Source: Candidatus Sulfopaludibacter sp. SbA3
Lineage (GTDB): Bacteria > Pseudomonadota > Alphaproteobacteria > Caulobacterales > Hyphomonadaceae
NCBI GenBank assembly: GCA_945913285.1
Contig: CAMEDD010000003.1
Location: forward strand, 1 to 64,000
Reading direction: 5' to 3'
DNA: 64,000 nt
Made by a program: the position numbers and the translations under genes. Position 1 is the first letter of the stretch; each line of letters opens with the position of its first letter. Positions 26,442-34,278 of the stretch are shown here, piece after piece. The notes beneath the pieces are model-generated. The model did no database searches and was not told the DNA's origin. It saw nothing but the letters and a program-made list of their open reading frames with translations.

Positions 26442-27151
26442 CAGCGTCGATTCAGCGGTGCACGTTTCGGAATGGCCGGCGCCTCCGGATCCCTTGTCTT
26501 GGGCTTGAACGCGCAGAGATGCGAAATGGCGCACTGCCAGCACTCCGGCGTTCGCGCCTTGCAGACATAGCGTCCGTGGAGGATCAGCCAATGGTGCGCG
26601 CCCTTCTTGAAGTCGGGCGGCGTGATGCGTTCGAGGCCGGCTTCGACATGATCGGGTGTTTTGCCGGGCGCGAGGCCGGTGCGGTTGGAGACGCGGAAGA
26701 TGTGGGTATCGACCGCGATGGTGGGCTCGCCGAAGGCTTCGTTGAGAACCACGTTCGCGGTTTTCCGGCCGACGCCCGGGAGGGTGACGAGTTCGTCCCG
26801 CGTGCGGGGCACCTCGCCGCCGAAGTCGTCGATGATCTTTTTGCTCAGAGCGATGACGTTCTTGGCCTTGTTGCGCCAAAGGCCGATGGTCTTGATGTAT
26901 CCGGCGACGCCTGCCTCCCCCAGTGCGAGCATCCTTTCCGGTGTATCGGCCACAGCGAAGAGCTTTTTCGTGGCCTTGTTGACACCCACGTCGGTCGCCT
27001 GCGCCGAGAGCGCGACGGCGACGACGAGCGTGAACGGGTTGACGAAATCCAGCTCTGTCCGGGGATCCGGCCGGTCGGCGGCGAGCGCGGCAAACAGCTC
27101 GGCTGCCTTGGCCCGGTTAAACTTCGATCTGGGTTTTGCTGCCTTGGCCAT
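26441..27151 (-). CDS. nth: Endonuclease III
   Basis: 236-residue base-excision repair glycosylase/AP lyase for oxidised pyrimidines. The helix-hairpin-helix LPGVGRKTANVVL holds the catalytic Lys, AVDTHIFRV holds the Asp, and the iron-sulfur loop has four cysteines spaced 6-2-5 (CKARTPECWQCAISHLC). Length fits the family with a short lysine-rich N-terminal tail. The alternative ATG at 27163 adds four residues. It is divergent from the DUF2244 gene. Confidence 0.95.
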   Translation of the reverse strand: MAKAAKPRSKFNRAKAAELFAALAADRPDPRTELDFVNPFTLVVAVALSAQATDVGVNKATKKLFAVADTPERMLALGEAGVAGYIKTIGLWRNKAKNVIALSKKIIDDFGGEVPRTRDELVTLPGVGRKTANVVLNEAFGEPTIAVDTHIFRVSNRTGLAPGKTPDHVEAGLERITPPDFKKGAHHWLILHGRYVCKARTPECWQCAISHLCAFKPKTRDPEAPAIPKRAPLNRR

Positions 27152-27207
27152 GGGGTGAGGCATAGAGCGCCATTTTCCCGGCGCAAGGCCGTGCTAGCTC
27201 TCTGTTC

Positions 27208-27696
27208 ATGACCGAGCCTGCCGAAACGATCTACCTCGACGCCACCCTGACCCCGAACCGTTCGCTCAGCGAACGCGGCTTTGCGATCGGTATGGCCATC
27301 GTGGCCGTCGTTTTCTTTCTCACGGGCCTGATGTTCTGGTCCATGGGCGCCGCGCCGATCCTCGGCTTTTTCGGGCTCGATATGGTGGCGATCTGGCTCG
27401 CATTTCGCCTGTCGTTCCGCCAGCAGCGCGAGCAGACGCACATTACTGTCACGGCGCGGGCGATCCGGATGCACCATACCGACGCCAAGGGGCGCACCAG
27501 GCAGGCAGAGGTGCCGACGGGATTTGCGCGGGTCGAACTGGACGAGCCGCTGACACCTGGCAGCTGGCTGCGAATCGAGCATGGCCGCACGGCCTGGGTG
27601 ATCGGGCGCTTCCTGACCGTGGATGAGCGCAAGAGCTTTGCGGCAGCCCTTCGCAAGGCGCTTCAGGCCGCCCGGGCCGAGCGTTTGCCGGCGTAA
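27208..27696 (+). CDS. DUF2244 membrane protein
   Basis: 162-residue inner-membrane protein typical of alphaproteobacteria. Two close transmembrane helices (about 25-45 and 48-66) are followed by a cytoplasmic domain with ITVTARAIRMHH and a Trp/Arg-rich stretch. The family has no established function. It is divergent from nth with a 56-base gap. Confidence 0.8.
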   Translation: MTEPAETIYLDATLTPNRSLSERGFAIGMAIVAVVFFLTGLMFWSMGAAPILGFFGLDMVAIWLAFRLSFRQQREQTHITVTARAIRMHHTDAKGRTRQAEVPTGFARVELDEPLTPGSWLRIEHGRTAWVIGRFLTVDERKSFAAALRKALQAARAERLPA

Positions 27697-27715
27697 ACGC
27701 TGCGCCGCACAAAAG

Positions 27716-27729
27716 TGACGCCTGCGTCA
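27716..27729. promoter_or_regulatory. Palindrome upstream of the CYP153 gene
   Basis: TGACGC-CT-GCGTCA is a perfect 6-base inverted repeat, 84 bases before the P450 ATG, followed by a second small dyad GGATT-TCCG-AATCC (27731-27744). The first resembles the dyad before the acyl-ligase (TGACGCTTAGTGTCA). Possible operator of a lipid- or alkane-responsive repressor; spacing differs by one base between the two sites. Confidence 0.4.
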
Positions 27730-27812
27730 TGGATTTCCGAATCCGGCTGTGCTAACCCGTTTTCAGACTGTTCAATCGCCCAGAAGACGGGCCAGACGCC
27801 GGAGGACTATTC

Positions 27813-29144
27813 ATGGCTGCCGATACCTTCTCCTTCGAAAACCACCCTGCACTCGAGCGCCCGAAAATCACGCCCCGCGAGCCGATGCACCCGGGCTACA
27901 CACCCACGTTTGGCGACGTGAAGCCTGCGTCCGAACTCGACCTCGCCACGCTGGACGTGGTCGATCCCGAGATGTGGCGCCAGGGCAAGTTCTGGGACCG
28001 TCTGGAGCGCCTGCGCAAGGAAGACCCGGTCCACTACACGCCGGACAGCTTCGTCGGCCCCTACTGGTCGGTCACCCTCTATGAAGACATCATGGCGGTC
28101 GACACCGACCACAAGCGCTTCTCCTCGTCCTGGGAGTATGGCGGCATCACTCTCGGGCCGCCGCTCGAAGATTTCGAGATGCCGATGTTCATCGCGATGG
28201 ATGAACCGCGCCATTCGGAACAGCGCAAGACCGTCCAGCCGGCCGTCGCCCCGAACATGCTGAAGGAATACGAGCCGCTGATCCGTTCGCGCACACAGGC
28301 CGTGCTCGACGGTCTGCCGGTAGGTGAGCCGTTCGACTGGGTAGACCGCGTCTCGATCGAGTTGACCGGCATGATGCTGGCGACCCTGTTCGGCTATCCG
28401 CAAGAGCGCCGCCGCGAACTGACCCGCTGGTCTGACATTGCCACCAACATGCACAACCCGGACATCTGCCCCGGCGGCGAAGTGCAGTGGAAGCAGGAAA
28501 TGATGCAGTGCCTGACCACGTTCATGGGCCTGTTCCAGGAACGCGGCGCAGCGCCTGACACCGGCGATCTGATCAGCCTGCTCGCGCATGGCGATAAGAC
28601 CCGCAACATGACGCCGATGGAACTGCTCGGCAACGTCATCCTGCTGATCGTCGGCGGCAATGACACCAGCCGCAACACGATGACGGCCTCGGTCTACGCG
28701 CTCAACAAGTATCCGGAAGAATACAAGAAACTGAAGGCCGATGAGGGCCTGATGCCGAACATGGTGTCGGAAGCGATCCGCTGGCAGACGCCGCTGTCCT
28801 TCATGCGTCGCACCGCGCTGGAAGACGTGACGATCCGTGGCAAGACAATCAAGAAGGGCGAGCAGATCGCGATGTGGTATGTCTCGGGCAACCGCGACAC
28901 GAACTTCTGGGACAAACCGGAAGACTTCATCATCGACCGCAAGAATGCCCGCCAGCACCTCTCGTTCGGCTTCGGCATCCACCGCTGCGTGGGCAACCGC
29001 CTCGCCGAACTACAGCTGAAGATCCTCTGGGAAGAGCTGATGGCCCGCTATGAGCATATCGAAGTCTTGGCCGAGCCGTCGTTCACGTCGGGCGCGTTCG
29101 TGCGCGGCTACACTTGGATGCCGGTTGTGCTTCACCCAAAGTAA
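27813..29144 (+). CDS. CYP153-type cytochrome P450 (terminal alkane/fatty-acid hydroxylase)
   Basis: 443-residue soluble bacterial P450. The heme loop FGFGIHRCVGNRLAE places the thiolate at Cys392, the I-helix reads LLIVGGNDTSRN, and EAIRWQ is the ExxR motif. The sequence style (GGNDTxRN, RRTALEDVTIRG) matches CYP153, enzymes that oxidise the terminal carbon of medium-chain alkanes or fatty acids. Its usual ferredoxin and ferredoxin reductase are not adjacent, so electrons must come from elsewhere. GGAGG lies 7 bases before the ATG. With class II PHA genes 22 kb away, alkane carbon could be stored as medium-chain polyester (inference). Confidence 0.92.
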   Translation: MAADTFSFENHPALERPKITPREPMHPGYTPTFGDVKPASELDLATLDVVDPEMWRQGKFWDRLERLRKEDPVHYTPDSFVGPYWSVTLYEDIMAVDTDHKRFSSSWEYGGITLGPPLEDFEMPMFIAMDEPRHSEQRKTVQPAVAPNMLKEYEPLIRSRTQAVLDGLPVGEPFDWVDRVSIELTGMMLATLFGYPQERRRELTRWSDIATNMHNPDICPGGEVQWKQEMMQCLTTFMGLFQERGAAPDTGDLISLLAHGDKTRNMTPMELLGNVILLIVGGNDTSRNTMTASVYALNKYPEEYKKLKADEGLMPNMVSEAIRWQTPLSFMRRTALEDVTIRGKTIKKGEQIAMWYVSGNRDTNFWDKPEDFIIDRKNARQHLSFGFGIHRCVGNRLAELQLKILWEELMARYEHIEVLAEPSFTSGAFVRGYTWMPVVLHPK

Positions 29145-29174
29145 GGCTTGGCGGCCCCGGGCCGGAGTGATTAG

Positions 29175-29205
29175 ACCTCCTGTCAGGAATGACAGGAGGT
29201 TTTTT
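29175..29205 (+). terminator. Intrinsic terminator whose 3' arm is the next gene's Shine-Dalgarno
   Basis: ACCTCCTGTCA-GGAA-TGACAGGAGGT is a perfect 11-base stem closed by a GNRA-type tetraloop and followed by six T (29200-29205). It ends 30-60 bases after the P450 gene, as a Rho-independent terminator should. The 3' arm contains AGGAGG (29194-29199), placed 7 bases before the nitroreductase ATG. The folded hairpin therefore hides that ribosome-binding site. Confidence 0.8.
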
Positions 29206-29206
29206 C

Positions 29207-29878
29207 ATGGACGTCTCTAAAGCTGTCGCGAAGCGCATTTCCACGCGGGGCTTCCTGCCGGAGGCGCTGCCTCTGGACGAGGTGAAAGCCTGGCTTACAG
29301 CGGCGCAGCGCGCGCCATCTGGCGGCAACACGCAGCCTTGGCGCGTGATCGTCGTCGCAGGCGAAGAGAAAGACAGGCTTATCAACATCGCGCAAGCGAA
29401 GCTCGCGGCAAGCCCGGGTGGCGAGCCGACCGATCGGCCGATCTATCCCAAGGACCTCTGGGAGCCGCACGAAGCCCGCCGCCGCCGCGTGGGCGAGATG
29501 CTGTACGAAGCGCTCGAAATCCCGCGCGAGAACAAGCTTGGCCGCCTGGCCTGGTTTGCCAACAATTTCCGTTTCTTCGGCGCCCCGGTCGCCGTGTTCA
29601 TCGTCATCGACGAACGCATGGGCCACGGCCAATGGGGTCATACCGGCATGTACCTTCAGACGCTATGCCTGCTCGCCGAGGAGCGCGGCTGGGGCACCTG
29701 CATGCAGGAATGCTGGGGCATCCTGCGCCCGACCCTGAAAGCCCATTTCGCCCTTGGCCCGACCGAGATGGTCTGGTGCGGCCTGGCCGTTGGAAAACCC
29801 GATCCGAACGAAAAGGCCAACCGGCTCTACGCCGAGCGCGCCCCGCTGGAAGAGATCGCCGAGTTCAGAGGCTTCTGA
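29207..29878 (+). CDS. Nitroreductase family oxidoreductase
   Basis: 223-residue flavoprotein of the nitroreductase fold (FMN, NAD(P)H). N-terminal RISTRGF, AAQRAPSGGNTQPWRV (FMN-binding Ser/Asn) and the later GWGTCMQECWG are the family landmarks. Substrates may be nitroaromatics or quinones; none can be chosen. The ATG at 29207 is preferred because AGGAGG precedes it, and translation depends on opening the hairpin described at 29175. An ATG at 29189 inside the hairpin would add six residues. Confidence 0.9.
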   Translation: MDVSKAVAKRISTRGFLPEALPLDEVKAWLTAAQRAPSGGNTQPWRVIVVAGEEKDRLINIAQAKLAASPGGEPTDRPIYPKDLWEPHEARRRRVGEMLYEALEIPRENKLGRLAWFANNFRFFGAPVAVFIVIDERMGHGQWGHTGMYLQTLCLLAEERGWGTCMQECWGILRPTLKAHFALGPTEMVWCGLAVGKPDPNEKANRLYAERAPLEEIAEFRGF

Positions 29879-29921
29879 TTCCGGACAAAATCCTGCCGCA
29901 AGCGCGCGCTTTCCTGCGCGC

Positions 29922-30530
29922 ATGCAGACCCGGCGTAACTTCCTGATTTCGATCTGTGCGGTACCGTTCCTGCCGCCCTTGCCGATCGTCGAGGCGGAGA
30001 AGCATTGGACACGCAGGCTCGTGCGGGCGGCGCGGCGACAGATCGGCGTGACCACAGGCTATGATCCTGCCTATGTGCAGATGGGCTATCCGGGCGGAGA
30101 CATCCCGCGCGAAAGCGGTGTGTGCACGGACGTTGTGATCCGGGCCTACCGGGATGCGTTTGACCTCGACCTGCAGGTTCTCGTGCATGAGGACATGGCC
30201 GCTTCGTTCGCCGGCTATCCGAAGACCTGGGGCCTCAGAGGCACAGATCGCAACATCGACCATCGCCGCGTACCGAACCTTGAGCGCTTCTTCGAGCGCG
30301 GCGGCCACGAGCGCGAAGCGCCGGGCACTCGCAGCGATTGGCAAGCCGGCGACCTCATCACCATGCGCCTCGGTGGGCGCCTGCCCCACATTGCGATCTT
30401 TTCCGGCCATGACACGGTCACCGGTCGCGCGATGTATATCCATAACATCGGCGCGGGCACCCGCGAGGATGAACTTTATGCGGATTATGACACGCCGAGA
30501 CGTTTCCGGTTCAGGCCGCCGGAGGCCTAA
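29922..30530 (+). CDS. DUF1287 exported protein
   Basis: 202 residues starting with a twin-arginine-like MQTRRNFLISICAVPF signal and cleavage near 25. The rest is DUF1287, an NlpC/P60-like fold: GVCTDVVIRAYRDAF carries a cysteine suited to a thiol nucleophile, and LPHIAIFSGHD and IHNIGAGT hold later conserved His residues. Family members are thought to be periplasmic peptidase-like proteins without proven substrate. Its stop is 3 bases from the convergent scpB stop. Confidence 0.82.
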   Translation: MQTRRNFLISICAVPFLPPLPIVEAEKHWTRRLVRAARRQIGVTTGYDPAYVQMGYPGGDIPRESGVCTDVVIRAYRDAFDLDLQVLVHEDMAASFAGYPKTWGLRGTDRNIDHRRVPNLERFFERGGHEREAPGTRSDWQAGDLITMRLGGRLPHIAIFSGHDTVTGRAMYIHNIGAGTREDELYADYDTPRRFRFRPPEA

Positions 30531-30533
30531 GGC

Positions 30534-31508
30534 CTACTCATCGTCTCGCCAGGTATGCATGGGCTGCTGAGGTACACGGGTTTCGGCGCGCAGCTTCCGG
30601 ACAGCGGCCTGGACCGCGTCGCGGTCAAAAGCTTCGGGATCTTCCATCGGCTTGGGCGCCCTGGTGTAAGCAAAAACGCTGACAGCTTCATCCTCGTCGT
30701 CGCCCTCATCCACATCATCGGATCGCTCCGACAGGGAAGGCACGGCTAGCGCAGGCAGGGTCACGGTTTCATCGCCCACGAAGTCAGTCACAAAAGAACC
30801 GGCATCCTCAAGGTTTCCGAGTTCGTCGATCAGCGGGTCTTCATCGGACAGCGTCTCTTCGTCCGGCATCTGGAAACCGGACGGGATAACGTCAGTCAGA
30901 AGCCCTTCAGCTTCAAGGTCCGCCTTGCCGGGAAGTGTGTCGAGGCTTTCGAGGCCGAAGTGCTCGAGGAATTTGTCGGTTGTGCCGTAAGTAATCGGCA
31001 GGCCCGGTGTCTTGCGGCGGCCGCGCACGCGAACCCAGCCGGATTCGAGCAACGTATCGATCACCGACTTGGCGACCGCCACGCCGCGAACCGCTTCAAT
31101 TTCGGCACGCGTGACGGGTTGACCATAGGCGATGATGGCGAGCGTTTCGAGTGCGGCCTGCCCGAGTTTCTTCTGGACCTGGCGCTCTTCGACAAAGAGA
31201 TAGGAGAGATCCTGCGCCGTCTGGAAACGCCACTTGCCGGCAACCTCCACAAGGTTGACGCCGCGCTTTGAATACACGGCACGAAGCGCCATCAGCACTT
31301 CACCCGCCTCAATGCCCTGTGGCAGGATCTGCGAGATTTGCTCCGCGGACAGAGGTCCGCCGGCGGCGAACAGCACGGCTTCGGCCCGGCGCACACCTTC
31401 AGCGAGCAGTGCGTCACGCCCGCCCAGCAGGTCAGCCTCGGCGCGGGCCTGAGCTTCGGAAAGCTGGCTCATTGCATTCCGGCGATCGTCGGACATGTCA
31501 TGGGTCAT
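30534..31508 (-). CDS. scpB: Segregation and condensation protein B
   Basis: 324 residues from ATG 31508 (GAGAAG six bases upstream). Winged-helix partner of ScpA in the SMC-kleisin complex that folds and segregates chromosomes. The core shows AEAVLFAAGGPLS, LETLAIIAYGQPVTRAEIEAVRG and the second wing TYGTTDKFLEHFGL. The C-terminal 110 residues are acidic and probably disordered (DDVDEGDDEDEA), longer than in E. coli-type or Bacillus ScpB. It overlaps scpA in the operon only if an earlier ATG (31532) is used. Confidence 0.93.
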   Translation of the reverse strand: MTHDMSDDRRNAMSQLSEAQARAEADLLGGRDALLAEGVRRAEAVLFAAGGPLSAEQISQILPQGIEAGEVLMALRAVYSKRGVNLVEVAGKWRFQTAQDLSYLFVEERQVQKKLGQAALETLAIIAYGQPVTRAEIEAVRGVAVAKSVIDTLLESGWVRVRGRRKTPGLPITYGTTDKFLEHFGLESLDTLPGKADLEAEGLLTDVIPSGFQMPDEETLSDEDPLIDELGNLEDAGSFVTDFVGDETVTLPALAVPSLSERSDDVDEGDDEDEAVSVFAYTRAPKPMEDPEAFDRDAVQAAVRKLRAETRVPQQPMHTWRDDE

Positions 31509-31518
31509 CTGGAACTTC

Positions 31519-32349
31519 TCAAGCGGTTGCATCGAGGCCCTCCCCGGCGCGGGCAGCGTTGCGAAGGTAGAGCGGCGCAAAGTGCGCATCCTGGCGCAGC
31601 TCCACTTCCCCGTCACGTGTGAGTTCAAGGGCAGCAGAGAAAACGCTGGCCGTGACCGAACGGCCTGGCACTTCGGGGGTCGTTTCCGAAAGTGCGGCGC
31701 GGATGTCGTCGAGGCTCGACCAGTTCTCGAGCTGTTTGCGAAGGCCGCGCAATGTGTTGCGCGCCTGCTCAAGCGCCATCACGGGCAGCTTCTCGATCCG
31801 GTGAGGGGCTTCCTTTTCCTTCCGGTCACGGATGAAGCCGAAGGCAGAGGTCAGGTCATACAGAGTGGCTGTGAATTCGGTCAGCTTCACGACTTTCGGC
31901 TGGACCGGCGCGCCGCGCAGGAACACGACATTGTGCAGAACAGGTCCGGCTTCCAGTTCGCGCACGGCCTGGCGCATGGCTTCCAGGCGTTTGAGGCGGA
32001 ACGAGAGACGCGCTGCCATTTCCTCGCCGGTCGGCTCATCATCGCCAAGGGCTTCAGGCTTCGGCAACAGCAGGCGGGACTTCATGAAGGCCAGCCAGGA
32101 GGCCATCAGGAGATAGTCGGCGGCGAGGTCGATACGCTTGGCACGGGCGTCCTCGATGAACCCCATGTACTGCTCGGCCAGCTGCAGCATCGAGATTTGG
32201 AGCAGATTGACCTTCTGGCGCCGCGCCAGTTCGAGCAGAAGATGGAGCGGGCCTTCATAGCCGGGCACATCCACGGAAAAGAGGTTCACCCCCTCCGCGT
32301 CGGCCACATCCGCAGACAGGGCGTCAATCGAAATGGCGACGTTGCTCAT
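31519..32349 (-). CDS. scpA: Segregation and condensation protein A (kleisin)
   Basis: 276 residues. N-terminal domain begins FSVDVPGYEGPLHLLLELARRQKVNLLQISM, the standard ScpA signature that binds the SMC neck, and the C-terminal winged helix binds the SMC head. The start overlaps the nagZ stop as ATGA, so nagZ, scpA and scpB are translationally coupled. This order behind a SPOR gene is common in alphaproteobacteria. Confidence 0.95.
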   Translation of the reverse strand: MSNVAISIDALSADVADAEGVNLFSVDVPGYEGPLHLLLELARRQKVNLLQISMLQLAEQYMGFIEDARAKRIDLAADYLLMASWLAFMKSRLLLPKPEALGDDEPTGEEMAARLSFRLKRLEAMRQAVRELEAGPVLHNVVFLRGAPVQPKVVKLTEFTATLYDLTSAFGFIRDRKEKEAPHRIEKLPVMALEQARNTLRGLRKQLENWSSLDDIRAALSETTPEVPGRSVTASVFSAALELTRDGEVELRQDAHFAPLYLRNAARAGEGLDATA

Positions 32350-33383
32350 GCCATCGCTCCGGCAGGCGGGAACAGTTCATGGAACCGGCGCCAGCCGTTG
32401 GCGGCCTCGAAAGGTTCGAGCTTTTTCGCAATGGCATCAGCGGCCGCTGCGCGGGCCTCGGCCTTACCTTTAAGCCCTGGCGCAGCTTTTGCGACTTCGG
32501 TCATCTCGGCGAGGATCTCTCCGGCATCCTGCAGGAAGCCCGAGCAATGCAGGAGGATATCGCAACCTGCCGCAATCGATGCATCGGCGCGTTCCTTCAG
32601 CGTACCCCCCAAGGCTTTCATACCCAGATCATCCGTCATCAGGAGACCATCAAAGCCGATTCGGCCGCGAATGATGTCCTGAATCATGATGCGTGAGACG
32701 GTGGCCGCCTTGCCGGGATCGAACGCGTCGTACGAAATGTGCGCGGTCATCGCCATCGGTGCGTGAGCGACGCGGGCGAAGGCGTCGAAATCCTTCGACA
32801 GTTCGTTATCGCCCGCCGTGACCCGCGGAAGTTCATAGTGGCTGTCGGCGAAGGCGCGGCCGTGTCCCGGGATATGCTTGATCACACCGGCAACGCCGCC
32901 CGCAGCGAGCCCCGCCAGCGCCGCATCTGCCAGAGCGGCAATACCCGCCGGATCGGTGCCAAAGGCGCGGTCGCCAATGATGTCGTGGGCGCCGGGCACG
33001 GGCAGATCGACCACCGGGGCGCAGTCGGCATGGATCGACAGGCTGGCGAGCTCCGACGCGATCAGCCGGTGACCGAGCCACGTCACCTCCCGGCCCCGTT
33101 CAGGATCTGCGGCATAGATGGCGGCATAGTCAGACCCGCGCGGAAACAGCGGCCATTCCGGCGCCTTGAGGCGCGCCACGCGGCCGCCTTCCTGGTCAAT
33201 GAAGATCAGCGTTTCACGGCCCGTGGCCTGCCAGATGTCAGCGACAAGCGCGCGCACCTGCATCCGGCTCACGCACGAGCGGCCCATGAGGATCACACCC
33301 CACGGGTTTTCAGCGCGAAACAGCGCGGCTTCGCCCAGGGTCAATTCCGGACCCGATACGCTCAGAATGCAGGCTTTGACCAC
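32346..33383 (-). CDS. nagZ: Beta-N-acetylhexosaminidase, peptidoglycan recycling
   Basis: 345-residue glycoside hydrolase family 3 enzyme that removes GlcNAc from anhydromuropeptides in the cytosol. Diagnostic motifs are IDQEGGRVARL, KHIPGHG (with the catalytic His of the mobile loop) and the nucleophile Asp in LLMTDDLGM. Start is GTG at 33383, sharing its first base with the upstream TAG stop. It lies between the SPOR gene and scpA. Confidence 0.95.
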   Translation of the reverse strand: MVKACILSVSGPELTLGEAALFRAENPWGVILMGRSCVSRMQVRALVADIWQATGRETLIFIDQEGGRVARLKAPEWPLFPRGSDYAAIYAADPERGREVTWLGHRLIASELASLSIHADCAPVVDLPVPGAHDIIGDRAFGTDPAGIAALADAALAGLAAGGVAGVIKHIPGHGRAFADSHYELPRVTAGDNELSKDFDAFARVAHAPMAMTAHISYDAFDPGKAATVSRIMIQDIIRGRIGFDGLLMTDDLGMKALGGTLKERADASIAAGCDILLHCSGFLQDAGEILAEMTEVAKAAPGLKGKAEARAAAADAIAKKLEPFEAANGWRRFHELFPPAGAMA

Positions 33384-34186
33384 TATCCGTTCACCACGAT
33401 GCAGTTGGCGCCAACCTCCTTGATCGCATCACAGAAAGCCGTCGCTTCCGCTCTGTCGGCAAAGGCACCGGCGCGCAACCGGTAAAACACACCGTCCGGG
33501 CCAAGGTCGGCGCGCTGAATGATCTTCGTGGCACCGTGGTAAAGTTCCGGCGCTGAAGCGGTCACGCGCTTCCATTGCGATTCGGCCGCTTCCTCCGACC
33601 GCAGGGCCGCGATCTGGACAAGGAAGGCGCCGTTCGCCGCAAACGTGAAACGGGCCTTGGGCCCCTGGGCTTCCAATGCGGGCAGCGGCAAGGCTGGGGC
33701 CGGTTCTGCGACAGCCGCAACCGGCTGAGCCGCCGGAAGCGGGGGGGCCGCCGGTGGCTCGAGGTCGACTACGGGATCTACAGATCCGCGGATCAGGTTT
33801 GTCGGCTCGCCGTCGCTGATGACCGGCGGGACATCGCCTGCCAGCTCCGCACCTGCCGAGGCCGTTTCGCCTTCGGCGTCGCGGCTGGTTGCGTCCATGT
33901 CGTCATAAAAATGCTTGTCGGTATTTGGCACGACCACGCCGCCGGCATCGTCGGGCGCCCGCTTGAACGGGGCAGCCTCGGCCAGGACGCTCGGCAGGCC
34001 TTCACCCGCGGGCCGGATGCCCTGCCGGTAGGTGTTCCAGACGACGGCGCCGAAGATCAGCAGCACGCCGACCGCCAGCGCCAGGATCACCGGGCCGCGC
34101 GCGGTTTCGTCCTCGCGGGGGTCAAATCCGCGATAATCATCTTCAAACGGGGCGTAGTCCTGACCTTGCGAGTCTGATCGGCCCAT
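33383..34186 (-). CDS. SPOR-domain cell-division protein
   Basis: 267 residues from ATG 34186 (GGGAG upstream). A charged cytoplasmic segment (1-32), one membrane helix (about 33-50, GPVILALAVGVLLIFGAVVW), a long Pro/Ala-rich periplasmic linker, and a C-terminal SPOR domain (about 190-267) that binds septal peptidoglycan lacking stem peptides. The linker and SPOR ends have the usual QIAALRSEEAA and YRLRAGAFADRAEA. Known relatives localise to the division site; the operon links it to wall recycling and chromosome packing. Confidence 0.9.
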   Translation of the reverse strand: MGRSDSQGQDYAPFEDDYRGFDPREDETARGPVILALAVGVLLIFGAVVWNTYRQGIRPAGEGLPSVLAEAAPFKRAPDDAGGVVVPNTDKHFYDDMDATSRDAEGETASAGAELAGDVPPVISDGEPTNLIRGSVDPVVDLEPPAAPPLPAAQPVAAVAEPAPALPLPALEAQGPKARFTFAANGAFLVQIAALRSEEAAESQWKRVTASAPELYHGATKIIQRADLGPDGVFYRLRAGAFADRAEATAFCDAIKEVGANCIVVNG

Positions 34187-34278
34187 GCGGCGCTCCCTGT
34201 GAGGATTCGTAGAGTTAACAACTAGCCGGTTTTCCTTAACGAGCCTTGAAGACAAGGGTTCCGGTGGCCCGTCTGGGG

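Noticed and set aside
34211-34240. Two TTAA motifs upstream of the SPOR gene as a CtrA site
   Set aside because: Distance between them is far longer than seven bases.
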